From a virus, in IMG/VR virus record IMGVR_UViG_3300037247_001518, positions 1 through 22,861 of that record: a DNA stretch of 22,861 bases. One strand, written 5' to 3'. The position numbers were made by a program, and so were the translations under genes. Below, piece after piece: positions 7,561 through 15,833 of the stretch (positions within the stretch are counted from its first letter, which is position 1; every line of letters begins with the position of its first letter). Under the pieces are notes generated by a model that saw nothing but the letters and a program-made list of their open reading frames with translations, had not been told where the DNA came from and did no database searches.

Positions 7561-8520
7561 ATGCCACTCGGAAGAGACAGTCATATCGGATGGGCCGAGG
7601 AGTCGGCGTGGGGGACGACGACGGTCCCGTCGAAGTGGTCAGAACTCGTCGGCGAGTCGCTCCTCGGTCTCCGGACGAGGACGCCTCGACCGATCTTCAA
7701 TGGGCTCGACCCTCTCGACGACGAACTCTATGACGAACTGTTCGGCGGCGCGGGGTCGTTCACGATCGAGGCCCTTTACGAGGGTCAACTCCGCCTCCTC
7801 GAACATATCCTCGGCGTCGTCAACACGACACCCGACACGCCCGAGGCCGGGGCTAATACGCACGTCTTCACCCCGGCGATCGGGGAACTTCACGCCGGGA
7901 TCGGACTGTCGGTCTCGGTTCATAAGGGGCTGACCCAGTCTCTCCGCCTCATCGGCGGGAAGGTCAGGTCGGCGACGTTCTCGTTCGACCCGACCCGCAA
8001 CACTCAGATCGCGCTCGACTTCGTCGGGAAGGACGTCGAAGAGGTCGCCGAGACCTCTCCGACCTTCATCGCGAACAGTCTTCTCGTCGCCGGTCATCAA
8101 ACGGCGGTCGAGATCGACGACACGCCGAGAGTCACCGACACCGTCGAGATCACCTTCGACAACGTCCTCGACGACGCCGGGCGGGAGCTCGGGTCGAAGA
8201 ACATCCGGGAGCCTGTCCGGGCCGAGAAGAGGGCCGTCACCGGGACGATCACCTTCGACGCCGCCGACGCCGATATGGACAAGTTCCTCGCGGGGACGAA
8301 CTTTAAACTCGCGGTTATCGGGACGGGCGGAATCATCGGGGCGACCGCGACGAATTACGGTTACACCCTCGAACTCCCGGCCGCCCAGATCACCGATGAC
8401 CCGGTCACGGTTCAGGGTCCGGGGATCGTGAAGTCGACGGCCCCGTTCCGCGCCCTGAAGGTCGGCGCGGGGAACGTGATGAATCTGACCGTCATCTCGG
8501 CGGAGGCGGCGGTCGCGTAG
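7561..8520 (+). CDS. Major tail tube protein
   Basis: The protein polymerises into the tail tube. Its opening (MPLGRDSHIGWAEESAWGTT) and following VPSKWSELVGESLL match the pattern of a common siphovirus tube family, in which G-x-E-x-x-W-G-T is followed by an ES motif. The rest is beta-rich with segments such as RSATFSFDPTRNTQIALDFVGKD and TGTITFDAADADMDKFLAG; the second half repeats the architecture of the first, suggesting a two-domain tube protein. There are two adjacent ATGs (7558 and 7561); AGGAGG at 7550-7555 is only two bases from the first but five from the second, so 7561 is preferred. It sits between tail terminator and the G/GT chaperone, the expected place. Confidence 0.85.
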   Translation: MPLGRDSHIGWAEESAWGTTTVPSKWSELVGESLLGLRTRTPRPIFNGLDPLDDELYDELFGGAGSFTIEALYEGQLRLLEHILGVVNTTPDTPEAGANTHVFTPAIGELHAGIGLSVSVHKGLTQSLRLIGGKVRSATFSFDPTRNTQIALDFVGKDVEEVAETSPTFIANSLLVAGHQTAVEIDDTPRVTDTVEITFDNVLDDAGRELGSKNIREPVRAEKRAVTGTITFDAADADMDKFLAGTNFKLAVIGTGGIIGATATNYGYTLELPAAQITDDPVTVQGPGIVKSTAPFRALKVGAGNVMNLTVISAEAAVA

Positions 8521-8545
8521 TCAAACCCAGTCAAGGGAGGGCCCC

Positions 8546-8965
8546 ATGACGACGAACGACAACCGGCGGGCGACGGCCGAGGACATCCGGTCCGCCTCGA
8601 TGAAGGAGTTCAAGTTACTGTCTGGACTGACGCTCCAGATCCGGAAGGTTCCGTATTCGGCGATCTGCGAGATCACCGAGAACCTCCCGGACGTCGCCGT
8701 CCTCGGAGACCGGAAGGCGACCGAGAGGGCGGTCGATTCGATCAGCACCGCTCGACGGATGGTCATGATCGAGAAGATGGTCGTCGCGGGAGTGTTCGAT
8801 CCCGTCTTCACCATCGACGGGAAGAACGGAACGCCGAGACCTTCGGACCTCGTCCGGAGGGACCTGACGAACCTCTTCGACGCGATCATGAAACTGTCCG
8901 GAGTCTCTGAGGAGGCGGGGGCGGAGATACGCCCTTTGTCAGGAACACCCGCCTCCTCGAAGTAG
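8546..8965 (+). CDS. Tail assembly chaperone, G-type product (zero-frame)
   Basis: The 139-residue zero-frame product corresponds to lambda gpG: a soluble chaperone that coats the tape measure during tail assembly and is absent from the virion. It starts at an ATG with GGGAGG upstream (8536-8541). The visible order tube, G-type gene, overlapping second frame, tape measure is conserved across siphoviruses even though sequences diverge. The N-terminal half is beta-rich (FKLLSGLTLQIRKVPYSAI) and the rest helical (SISTARRMVMIEKMVV). The gene contains a slippery heptamer near its 3' end, described separately, after which ribosomes can enter the T frame. Confidence 0.82.
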   Translation: MTTNDNRRATAEDIRSASMKEFKLLSGLTLQIRKVPYSAICEITENLPDVAVLGDRKATERAVDSISTARRMVMIEKMVVAGVFDPVFTIDGKNGTPRPSDLVRRDLTNLFDAIMKLSGVSEEAGAEIRPLSGTPASSK

Positions 8966-9165
8966 TCGACGCGATCGGGAAGAGGTACGGCCGACTCCCG
9001 AGCGAAGTGATCGGGATGGAGGACGGGGCGAAGGCGTTCTCGATCAATATGTGGGCGATGAACGCCGGGGCGGGACGAGAGAAGATCGAGGCTATGAAGA
9101 CGCGACAGAGGACGCCGCCTATCAGGGCGACCGTCAGGCGAGGGAAGAGTGGCCGCAGGCGATAA
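8546..9165 (+). CDS. Tail assembly chaperone G-T fusion made by -1 frameshift
   Basis: Ribosomes that slip one base back at CCCTTTG (8932-8938) leave the G frame after its Leu codon TTG (8936-8938), read 8938-8940 as GTC and continue to TAA at 9163-9165. The result is a 206-residue fusion (131 G residues plus 75 T residues). The T part begins VRNTRLLEVVDAIGKRYGRL and continues PSEVIGMEDGAKAFSINMWA, which has the helical character and IGKRYG-LPSE wording typical of T-type extensions; it ends basic (VRRGKSGRRR). It overlaps the tape measure start by 17 bases. The T frame has no convincing start of its own, so it is reachable only by frameshifting. Efficiency cannot be read from sequence. Confidence 0.85.
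8909..8958 (+). promoter_or_regulatory. Programmed -1 frameshift site inside a perfect 11-bp inverted repeat
   Basis: The slippery heptamer C CCT TTG lies at 8932-8938 in the correct X XXY YYZ phase of the G gene. It sits inside the loop of an inverted repeat: gaggaggcggg at 8909-8919 is exactly complementary to cccgcctcctc at 8948-8958, with 28 bases between. The 5' arm also contains a Shine-Dalgarno-like GAGGAGG, and a second GGAGA lies 5 bases before the heptamer (8923-8927). Either the internal Shine-Dalgarno or the 3' arm pairing could stimulate slipping; which acts is unknown. Confidence 0.8.
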
Positions 9166-11230
9166 ACAAGTCCGGGCTCTAATCACCGCGAAGAACGAGG
9201 CGGGGGCCGCCCTCAGTTCGTTCAAGGGCGGGCTCGTCGCGATCGGTGCGGCGGCGGCGGCGGTGACGGCCGCGTTCGTCGGTCTGGGCGTGGCGTTCTC
9301 GAAGGCCGTCGACACCGCGAAGGAACAGCAGAAGGCCGACGTCGCCCTCGCGGCCGCCCTCCGGACGACAGGACAGAACACGAAGGAGGCCCGACAGGAC
9401 ATCTCTGATTTTACCGATCAGATGCAGGACCTCACCATCACCGACGATCGCGTCGTCAAGTCGGTCGCCGGGGTCCTCGCCTCCCTCGGCGAACTCAGCG
9501 GGACGGAACTGAAACGGGCGACGAAGGCGACCCTCGACTTCGCCGCCGCCCTCGGACAGGATGCGAACTCCGCCGCCCTCCTCGTCGCGAAGGCCTCGGG
9601 CGGGATGGTCTCGGTCCTCTCCCGGTACGGCCTGACGATCGACGACAACATCCCGAAGAACAAACAGTTCAACGCCGTCCTCCTTGAGATGGAGAAGAAG
9701 TTCGGGGGGATCGCCGAGGCGATGGGTCAGACCTTCTCCGGGAGACTCGAACGGGTCAATAACGATCTGAACGATGCGGCCGAATTGATCGGCGACGTCG
9801 TCGTCAGGTCCGAGGGGTTCAACCGGATCCTCGACCTCCTATCGACGACGGCGAAGGGATTCCAAGGGTCGATCAAGGACTCGAACGTCCTGATGAAGGA
9901 GTTCGAGGATGTCCTCCTCTCGACGACCCTCGCGGTCGGTCGGTCGGTCGTCGCTATGGCTCAGATCGCCCTGACCATCGCGGAGTCGGCGGCGGGGCTC
10001 GGCGAGTTCATCGACAGTATCGGCGGGCTCGGAGAGAAGTTTATCCGCCTTCAGTTCGCCCTCTCGGGCGTGTCCGAGGGGTTCGGGAAGACCCTCGACA
10101 AGATCAACACGACCACGCAGGCGACCGACGAGGCGGAGACTTCGACGACCGCCCTTCAACGGGCGATCCGATCGGTGATCGATGTCCTCGACGATCTCGA
10201 CTCGGGCCTCAAGACGGAACAGGAGAACCTGAAGAGGGTCGCCGACCTCGAAAGGATCGTCGCCGAGGAGGGGTTCAACACCGAACGGGGTATTCGGGCC
10301 CTCCAAGAACTGACGAGGCTCCGCTCCGAACCGATTAAGTCGGTCGAGGAGGCCCTCGGGAATCTCGCGCCCGCTGCGGAAGTCGCGGTCGTGTCGGTCG
10401 GCCGCGTCAGGGCTCAACTCGACGAACTGGACGTCGCGGCGAAGGAGGTTCAAGAGGACTTCGCCGAGGCGGTCGCCCTGTTCGAGTTAGGCGCGGAGGC
10501 TGGAGGGATCACCGCCGAACAATTCGACGCCCTCGTCGAGGGAATCAAGGCCTCCGGTCAGGCGATCATCAACACCGGAGGGGCCCTCGTCGACGCCGAC
10601 GGGCACTTTCAGGCCTTCCTGACGACGGCCGGATTACTCCCGGAGGTCCTCATCGCCGGTTTTCAGGAGGCGAAGGACGAGGTCATCTCTCTCAGTCAAG
10701 AGATCCAGACGGGTCTTGTCGACGAGGGAAGACAGGGGGCTCAACAGTTAGGGGCGTTCTTCGTCCGCGCCGCGATCGATGGCGAGGCCTCCTTTAAACA
10801 ATTCGCGAAGTCGTTCCTCAGTCAGATCGCGACGATGATCGTTCAGGCCCTCATCCTGCGGGCGATCATGACCGCCCTCTCGTTCTTCGGCGGACCGGCG
10901 GGCCCTCTTGTCGGAGCGGCCTTCGGGAGTGTCATCGCGGCCGCCGAGGGCGGTGTCGTGAAGGGCGGGACGCCCGGGGCGGACTCGGTGAACGCCCTCC
11001 TCCAGCCCGGAGAGATCATCCTCCCGGCGTCCCTGCAAAACGACTTCGGCGCGATCGCCGACCTCGCCGAGGCCGTTCGTTCGGGTCGTGGAGGGGTCGG
11101 GCCGAACGTCACGATCCCGCTGACGGTGACGGGCGAGGACGACGACATCCGGATCGCTCGGCTCATGGAACGCCTCACCGACGCCGTCGTTCGTGAAGGG
11201 TTCACGCTCGTCGCCTCGGAGACCCGTTAG
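9149..11230 (+). CDS. Tape measure protein
   Basis: The 693-residue protein sets tail length and is threaded through the tube. It starts at GTG 9149 (MAAGDKQVRALITAKNEAG) inside the T frame, with a purine-rich GAGGGAAGA just upstream. The body is helical and contains a hydrophobic stretch near residues 27-48 (VAIGAAAAAVTAAFVGLGVA) and another near 555-600 (MIVQALILRAIMTALSFFGG), both typical of tape measures. The C-terminus has GGVVKGGTPGADSVNALLQP then GEIILPASL, the widely conserved lambda gpH-like ending. By the usual relation of about 0.15 nm per residue, the tail would be around 100 nm long. No lysozyme or peptidase domain was noticed. Confidence 0.92.
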   Translation: MAAGDKQVRALITAKNEAGAALSSFKGGLVAIGAAAAAVTAAFVGLGVAFSKAVDTAKEQQKADVALAAALRTTGQNTKEARQDISDFTDQMQDLTITDDRVVKSVAGVLASLGELSGTELKRATKATLDFAAALGQDANSAALLVAKASGGMVSVLSRYGLTIDDNIPKNKQFNAVLLEMEKKFGGIAEAMGQTFSGRLERVNNDLNDAAELIGDVVVRSEGFNRILDLLSTTAKGFQGSIKDSNVLMKEFEDVLLSTTLAVGRSVVAMAQIALTIAESAAGLGEFIDSIGGLGEKFIRLQFALSGVSEGFGKTLDKINTTTQATDEAETSTTALQRAIRSVIDVLDDLDSGLKTEQENLKRVADLERIVAEEGFNTERGIRALQELTRLRSEPIKSVEEALGNLAPAAEVAVVSVGRVRAQLDELDVAAKEVQEDFAEAVALFELGAEAGGITAEQFDALVEGIKASGQAIINTGGALVDADGHFQAFLTTAGLLPEVLIAGFQEAKDEVISLSQEIQTGLVDEGRQGAQQLGAFFVRAAIDGEASFKQFAKSFLSQIATMIVQALILRAIMTALSFFGGPAGPLVGAAFGSVIAAAEGGVVKGGTPGADSVNALLQPGEIILPASLQNDFGAIADLAEAVRSGRGGVGPNVTIPLTVTGEDDDIRIARLMERLTDAVVREGFTLVASETR

Positions 11231-11539
11231 ATGGCGAGACGGTTCAGGAGACTCAGGGACCCGGACCCGCGCCGAGGTCAGACCGAACAGACCGAGACCA
11301 TCCTCCGCGAGAAGAAGAAGGCTCCGGTCAAACGCCTCGACCCGGATCAGCAGGCGGCGACCGTTCAGGTCATCGACGGCCTCGATGGGAACCTCACCGG
11401 GCTCGGAGAACTATCGTTCACAGGGTCGGCGATCGAGTCGGCCTCCTTCGACGCGACGGAAGGTCGGGTCACTCTCAACGTCGTTCCGAAGTTCGACGTC
11501 GATGTCATCTTCGGTTCGGAAGAAGAGTCGTTCTCATAG
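11231..11539 (+). CDS. Small tail-module protein, unknown
   Basis: This 102-residue protein starts directly after the tape measure stop (ATG 11231). I do not recognise it. The first 45 residues are very basic and helical (MARRFRRLRDPDPRRGQTEQ, then ILREKKKAPVKRL); the rest looks beta-rich (LTGLGELSFTGSAIESASFD). Its stop TAG at 11537-11539 is part of the next gene's Shine-Dalgarno. Position between tape measure and fibre-type genes suggests a virion or assembly protein. The reading frame follows the codon habits of its neighbours, supporting a real gene. Confidence 0.7.
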   Translation: MARRFRRLRDPDPRRGQTEQTETILREKKKAPVKRLDPDQQAATVQVIDGLDGNLTGLGELSFTGSAIESASFDATEGRVTLNVVPKFDVDVIFGSEEESFS

Positions 11540-11551
11540 GAGGAGAGGCGA

Positions 11552-11968
11552 ATGAGTGCGTTCAGCGATTTCTCGGAAGACACCATCATCAACGTATGGC
11601 TCAGAGTTCAGGCGACGTATAAGCCCGCCGGGATCTGGATCGGGCTCTGGACCGCGACTCTCGACGACGCCTCGACCGGGTCGACGGCCTCCGAAGTCTC
11701 GGGCGGGGGCTACGGGAGAGAACAGGTCGTTCAGGCCGACGCGAACTGGGACGCGACTGTCGGCGGCGACGGTCACACTCAGAACACGCTCCCGATCACC
11801 TTCACGACGGCGACCGCCGCGTGGGGGACCGTGACGGACGTCATGATCGTCGACGCCTCCTCGACGGGGAACTCGATCTTCTACGGGGCCCTGACCTCGC
11901 CGAAGGTCGTCGACACCGACGATACGTTCGAGTTCGCGATCGGAGACCTCGACATCACGATCGCGTAA
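11552..11968 (+). CDS. Small beta-rich tail/fibre-associated protein
   Basis: The 138-residue product resembles a widespread small phage family found next to tail fibre genes: IGLWTATLDDAS, followed by SEVSGGGYGREQVVQAD, then ITFTTATAAWGTVTDVMIVD and a closing beta strand region (FEFAIGDLDITIA). The pattern SGGGY-R-x-x-V ... TA-x-WG-x-V is how I recognise it; the family's exact role is not established as far as I know, though it is regarded as a virion protein. AGGAGG at 11538-11543 is eight bases from the ATG and overlaps the preceding stop. Confidence 0.7.
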   Translation: MSAFSDFSEDTIINVWLRVQATYKPAGIWIGLWTATLDDASTGSTASEVSGGGYGREQVVQADANWDATVGGDGHTQNTLPITFTTATAAWGTVTDVMIVDASSTGNSIFYGALTSPKVVDTDDTFEFAIGDLDITIA

Positions 11969-11980
11969 GGCGGATCTCCG

Positions 11981-12316
11981 ATGGCGGTTCATGAGATCCG
12001 TCCCGAGGTGAAGCTCGCGAACGTCCTCGGGTGGTCGGTTTACTACCCGAGAGGGGTCGTCTATAAGTCCGCCCGGGGATCGACCGAAGACGTCCTCCCG
12101 GTCGACAGATGTCAGGCCGTGGTCGTCTTCACTCAGGGCGACCGGGACCTCAATCAGAACCCCCGCAAGGTCTACCGGGAGACCCTCTACGGTTTCGGCG
12201 AGGACGTCGTCGAATACCGTCTCCCGGGGATGACGAAGACCCTCCGCGCCTCGGACATCCTCGACGCCGACTTCGAGAAAATCCGGAGACGAACCGACAT
12301 CGACTGGGAGTTCTGA
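11981..12316 (+). CDS. Small tail-module protein, unknown
   Basis: The 111-residue protein is not recognised. It begins MAVHEIRPEVKLANVLGWSV and is of mixed beta/alpha character, ending in a charged helix (ASDILDADFEKIRRRTDIDW). The start has AAGGCGG about 9 bases upstream, a weak ribosome binding site. Interestingly its first residues (MAVHEIRP) resemble the opening of the 309-residue protein at 6622 (MATHDIRP), which may be coincidence or a shared docking strand. It lies three bases before the long repeat protein and is probably co-translated with it. Confidence 0.65.
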   Translation: MAVHEIRPEVKLANVLGWSVYYPRGVVYKSARGSTEDVLPVDRCQAVVVFTQGDRDLNQNPRKVYRETLYGFGEDVVEYRLPGMTKTLRASDILDADFEKIRRRTDIDWEF

Positions 12317-12319
12317 TCG

Positions 12320-14359
12320 ATGGCGATCAAGTATTTCCTCAACTCGACCTCCGACGACACGACCTGTGACACCGTCGCGAAAAATCGCGACATGGACGAG
12401 ATTCAGGCGTCTCAACTCGACGTCACCTCGTCCACTGTCGGGTCGGATCAGGTCTGGACCGAGGCGATGGTCTGGGACGAGGACGTCACTGGCGACTCGC
12501 CCGGGACCGCTGACCACGAAGTCTCGATCGACGTCAACACGATCTCCTCCGGCGCGAGGGCGCGGTTCCGGATGCAGGCGGTCGACGACTCCGGCTGTGT
12601 CATCGATCACTCCTCCGCGTATTCCGCCGAGTTCACCGCGAACGGAATCTGGACGGCGACCCTCTCCCTGACGTGGGGCGCGGGGTCTGACCGTCTCCGC
12701 CTCTCCCTTGAGATATTCCGCGAGTCGGGACAGCACGGGAACAAGTCCGTCAACTTCAGCACCGGAGACGCCGACTCCTTCGTCAATTCTCTCTGGACCG
12801 CCGGAGGAGTCACCCACAACGGCGAGGCGGCCCTGTCGGTCTCGGCCGTTCTCGGCGCGAAGGCGAAGGTCACTCATTCGGCGAAGTGGTCGAGGTCGGC
12901 GTCGGCCGCTCTCACGGCGAAGCCGGAGGTCCTCCACTCCGCGAAGACCGCCCTCTCCGCCTCGGCGACACTCGCGGCCGAAGGGTCGGTCGCCGCCGTC
13001 AAGAAGGGTCAGGCGGCCCTGTCGGCCTCGGCCGTCCTCGGGGCGGTCGCCCGGGTCACTCACTCCGCGAAGGCCTCGGTCTCGGGCGTGGCGGCCCTGA
13101 CGGCGAAGGCTCAGGTCCTCCACTCCGCGAAGACCGCCCTCTCGGGGACCGCCGTCCTCGCGGCCGAGGGGGACGTCATCGTCGGGCTCACTCAGGGCAA
13201 GGCGGCCCTGTCCGCGTCGGCGGCCCTGACGGCGAAGGCTCAGGTCCTCCACTCCGCGAAGACCGCCCTCTCGGCGGCCGGGACCCTCGCCTCGAAGGCC
13301 CGGGTCGCCCACTCGGCGAAGGCGGCCCTCACGGGGACCGCGACCATCGTCGCCCGGTCGAGGCCGTTCGCCCTCGCGAAGGCGGCCCTCTCGGGTCTCG
13401 CGACCCTCCTCGCGAAGGGCCGGGTCACTCACTCGGCGAAGACCTCCCTCGCGGGAACCGGGGCGATCGCGGCGAGGGCCCGGGTCACTCACCCGGCGAA
13501 GGCCTCCCTCTCCGGGTCGGCGGTCCTCGCGGCCGAGGGGACGGCCGTCGCCCTCAGAAGGGGCGAGGCGGCCCTCACCGGAACCGCCACTCTCGGCGCG
13601 AAGGGTAGGGTCGCCCACCGGGCGAAGACGTCTCTCGCGGCCTCCTGCGTGGTCGCGGCGGCCCCTCTCGTCGCCCACCGGGCGAAGGCCGCCCTCACGG
13701 GGACGGCGACGGCCGTCTTCAAGGCGACCCCGATCGCGAACGCGAAGGCGGCCCTCACCGGGACGGCGGTCCTCGGGGCGAAGGCGACCGTCCTCCATTC
13801 CGCGAAGGCGGCCCTCACCGGAGTCGCGACCCTCGCGGCGAAGGGGCTCGTCCCCGAGACGATCCCCGGCGAGGCCTCCCTGACCGTCACGGCGATCCTC
13901 GGGGCCGTCGGGACTGTCCCTCCGAAGGGGAGGGCGACCCTCTTCGGATACGCTCACCTCTCTCCCTCGGCGTCGGTCCGGAAGGCCATGAAGGCGGCGC
14001 TCGAAGTCACGGCCGTCATGGAGGCGACCGGGACCGTCTCGGCCTCGGTGTCGTGGACTCAGTACCGGGCGGCCCGACTCTTCGACCGCGACCTCTGGGG
14101 GCCCGACGAGGAGGTGACGTTCACCTTCGTCGCGTGGGCGAAGAGGACGGGGTCGGCCGGGGCCCTCGTCCGCCTGTGGAACGTCACCGACGGCGTCGAG
14201 GTCGCCCGCGTCGAGACCGCCTCGACGTCATACGTCAGGCTCGAATCGGGCTCCTTCACTCTCTCGGGGGCGAAGGAGTACCGGGCCGAGGTCGGCGTGA
14301 AGACGGCCGCTCAGGCGGTCGAGTGTAACTACGCGGGGATCCGCGTCGTCTCAGAGTGA
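12320..14359 (+). CDS. Repeat-rich tail fibre-like protein
   Basis: The 679-residue protein has three regions. Residues 1 to about 167 form an N-terminal beta-rich domain (SARFRM-type strands, WTATLSLTWGAGSDRLRLSL), probably the virion anchor. Residues about 168-575 are some 20 tandem copies of a roughly 20-residue unit, consensus AKAALTGTATLAAKARVTHS, a few copies being 22-23 residues. Residues about 576-679 form a C-terminal beta-sandwich-like domain (VTFTFVAWAKRTGSAGALVR, then VRLESGSFTLSG), plausibly a lectin-type tip. Alternating small residues with a fixed period suggests a beta-solenoid or fibrous shaft. Functionally a tail fibre or decoration is inferred from context and architecture. 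The start follows the previous stop by three bases with GGGAG ten bases upstream. Confidence 0.72.
   Translation: MAIKYFLNSTSDDTTCDTVAKNRDMDEIQASQLDVTSSTVGSDQVWTEAMVWDEDVTGDSPGTADHEVSIDVNTISSGARARFRMQAVDDSGCVIDHSSAYSAEFTANGIWTATLSLTWGAGSDRLRLSLEIFRESGQHGNKSVNFSTGDADSFVNSLWTAGGVTHNGEAALSVSAVLGAKAKVTHSAKWSRSASAALTAKPEVLHSAKTALSASATLAAEGSVAAVKKGQAALSASAVLGAVARVTHSAKASVSGVAALTAKAQVLHSAKTALSGTAVLAAEGDVIVGLTQGKAALSASAALTAKAQVLHSAKTALSAAGTLASKARVAHSAKAALTGTATIVARSRPFALAKAALSGLATLLAKGRVTHSAKTSLAGTGAIAARARVTHPAKASLSGSAVLAAEGTAVALRRGEAALTGTATLGAKGRVAHRAKTSLAASCVVAAAPLVAHRAKAALTGTATAVFKATPIANAKAALTGTAVLGAKATVLHSAKAALTGVATLAAKGLVPETIPGEASLTVTAILGAVGTVPPKGRATLFGYAHLSPSASVRKAMKAALEVTAVMEATGTVSASVSWTQYRAARLFDRDLWGPDEEVTFTFVAWAKRTGSAGALVRLWNVTDGVEVARVETASTSYVRLESGSFTLSGAKEYRAEVGVKTAAQAVECNYAGIRVVSE
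12821..14050 (+). repeat. About 20 tandem repeats of approximately 60 bp (coding)
   Basis: The array encodes the shaft of the preceding fibre-like protein. Units mostly begin GCGAAGGCGGCCCTC and carry a CACTCGGCGAAG or CACTCCGCGAAG junction; most are 60 bases, with some 66 or 69 where GGxx-type insertions such as AAEGSVAAVKKGQ occur. Copies differ by several bases each, so the array is not freshly amplified, but two pairs are nearly identical (around 13093-13145 and 13222-13274, CTGACGGCGAAGGCTCAGG in both). Confidence 0.88.
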
Positions 14360-14673
14360 GGGAGGCGGTGTTAGTCGAGATCGAATACGAGAGAGGGAAG
14401 ACCCTCGTCGGGGAATGGGGGGACCTCCCGGAGAGAGGCGTCGAGGCCGTGAGTCTCGTCACGGCCGAGGGGAAGGCGAGATTCGGAGGGTATGACGTCT
14501 ACTTCTTCAACCCGGCGACGGCGATCTTCGGGGCCTACTACGACGAGGCCTTCGGGAATCATCGCGCCTCGTCTGTCCGTCTCCTCCCGGGGATGACGCC
14601 TGAACATCTCGGCGAACTCGCCGACCCGGAGAAGGAGGCGAGGGGCTCGACGAAGAAGTATCGAGGGACGTGA
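14356..14673 (+). CDS. Small tail-module protein, unknown
   Basis: The 105-residue protein is not recognised. A GTG at 14356 overlaps the previous stop (GTGA), and a second GTG at 14368 follows an AGGGAGG at 14359-14365 but with only two bases of spacing, so the start is uncertain by four codons. The protein reads MREAVLVEIEYERGKTLVGE, then ARFGGYDVYFFNPATAIFGA; ends in a charged tail. Its stop overlaps the next gene's start. Placement between fibre-like and Dit-like genes suggests a small tail component or assembly factor. Confidence 0.65.
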   Translation: MREAVLVEIEYERGKTLVGEWGDLPERGVEAVSLVTAEGKARFGGYDVYFFNPATAIFGAYYDEAFGNHRASSVRLLPGMTPEHLGELADPEKEARGSTKKYRGT

Positions 14674-15833
14674 TGACGATCATCGGCGATCCGGCGTGGC
14701 CGGTTCCGAACTTCTCATGGTATCTCGACGACGGGCGAGGCGACCCGGGCCTCGTCGAGCTCGGCGACGAGAATCACCGACTCGTCAACCTGTTCGAGGG
14801 GTCGGCGAAGACGGTTCCTCTCACCGTCACGAATCAGAAGGCCTCGGTCATCCGGTTCGTCTCTCCCCAGAATCAACCGAATACGAACTTCTGGGGCCTC
14901 GGGACCGATCCGGCCTTCAACGTCCGAGGGCGGTTCCGGGTGCTGACGTCGGACGATAACGTCAAGTGGAGGATCAACGTCCAGCGGGTCGACTTCGAGG
15001 GGCGGTTCCTTCAGGTCTACGCGAACACGCCGGGCGATATTCCGACCTTCCCTCCGGGGTTCAAGAACTGGAACACGGGCGCGATCCGGGATCAGTCGGA
15101 GCCCCAGTCGCCTTCCTTCCCTCACGTCCCGGTCCGCGCCTCGGATAGAATACGCCTCGACCTCGTCTTCGTGACGTCTCTCTTCGCGGGACAGTTCATC
15201 GAGATCGAAGTCGGGACGACCGACTCATTCGTGGAGGTACCGATCGCTATGGGTCTCTCAAGGATCGTATTCGATGGAACGTCTCTCTCCCTCCCGAAGG
15301 AACTCTCGTCGTGGCGGTATCGGCGGCGGGCGAACCGGAACCTCGTCATCTCTCAGGGCGGCGTCCCGACGACCTCCGTCCGCCACCTCTTCGACGAGGT
15401 CGAGGCGTCGTGGGATAGATTGACCGACACGGCGTTCGAGGAATCGCTCCGCGCCTTCTTCGCGTGGGCCTCGACCGGGAACCCGTTCGCGTTCTCGCGG
15501 AACGTCGACGACGCTCAACTGACGACATTGAACGGAGGGGTCTCCGCCGGTCAACAGTCGATCCCCGTCGTCAACGAGGCCGGGTTCGTCAATGGGAATA
15601 CCTATCTCATTCGACAGGCGAAGGGCGACCGCGAGGAGATGATCACGGTCTTGACGACAACGCCGGGATGGGTCGTCGCGGTCTCGAACCTGAAGTTCTC
15701 ATATACGATCGAGGACGTCCTGAAGTCGAGGTTTCACTTCCCGAAACTCATTCTCCTCGACCCGGACGACCCCGTCGTCGAGGGCCTGACATGGTACGAC
15801 TTCACGCTCAGGGCCCGGGAGGACCTCTCTTGA
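14673..15833 (+). CDS. Tail protein, possibly distal tail-like
   Basis: The product is about 386 residues. It follows GAGGGA at 14663-14668; a GTG at 14670 directly precedes the ATG at 14673, and spacing favours the ATG. The N-terminal half is beta-rich (VNLFEGSAKTVPLTVTNQKA, FIEIEVGTTDSFVEVPIAMG). The C-terminal half contains RHLFDEVEASWDRLTDTAFE, AFFAWASTGNPFAFSRNVDD and ends in strands (GLTWYDFTLRAREDL). It precedes the tail hub gene, where siphoviruses normally encode the distal tail (Dit-like) ring protein; that role is inferred from position and beta-rich two-domain layout, not from a motif I can name. Confidence 0.65.
   Translation: MTIIGDPAWPVPNFSWYLDDGRGDPGLVELGDENHRLVNLFEGSAKTVPLTVTNQKASVIRFVSPQNQPNTNFWGLGTDPAFNVRGRFRVLTSDDNVKWRINVQRVDFEGRFLQVYANTPGDIPTFPPGFKNWNTGAIRDQSEPQSPSFPHVPVRASDRIRLDLVFVTSLFAGQFIEIEVGTTDSFVEVPIAMGLSRIVFDGTSLSLPKELSSWRYRRRANRNLVISQGGVPTTSVRHLFDEVEASWDRLTDTAFEESLRAFFAWASTGNPFAFSRNVDDAQLTTLNGGVSAGQQSIPVVNEAGFVNGNTYLIRQAKGDREEMITVLTTTPGWVVAVSNLKFSYTIEDVLKSRFHFPKLILLDPDDPVVEGLTWYDFTLRAREDLS

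Noticed and set aside
11534-13957. 807-codon open frame on the - strand opposite the repeat protein
   Set aside because: It is a shadow of the repeat gene. The + strand avoids TTA, CTA and TCA codons in phase, so the antisense frame stays open; the product is an Arg/Gly/Asp-rich periodic string with no ribosome binding site.
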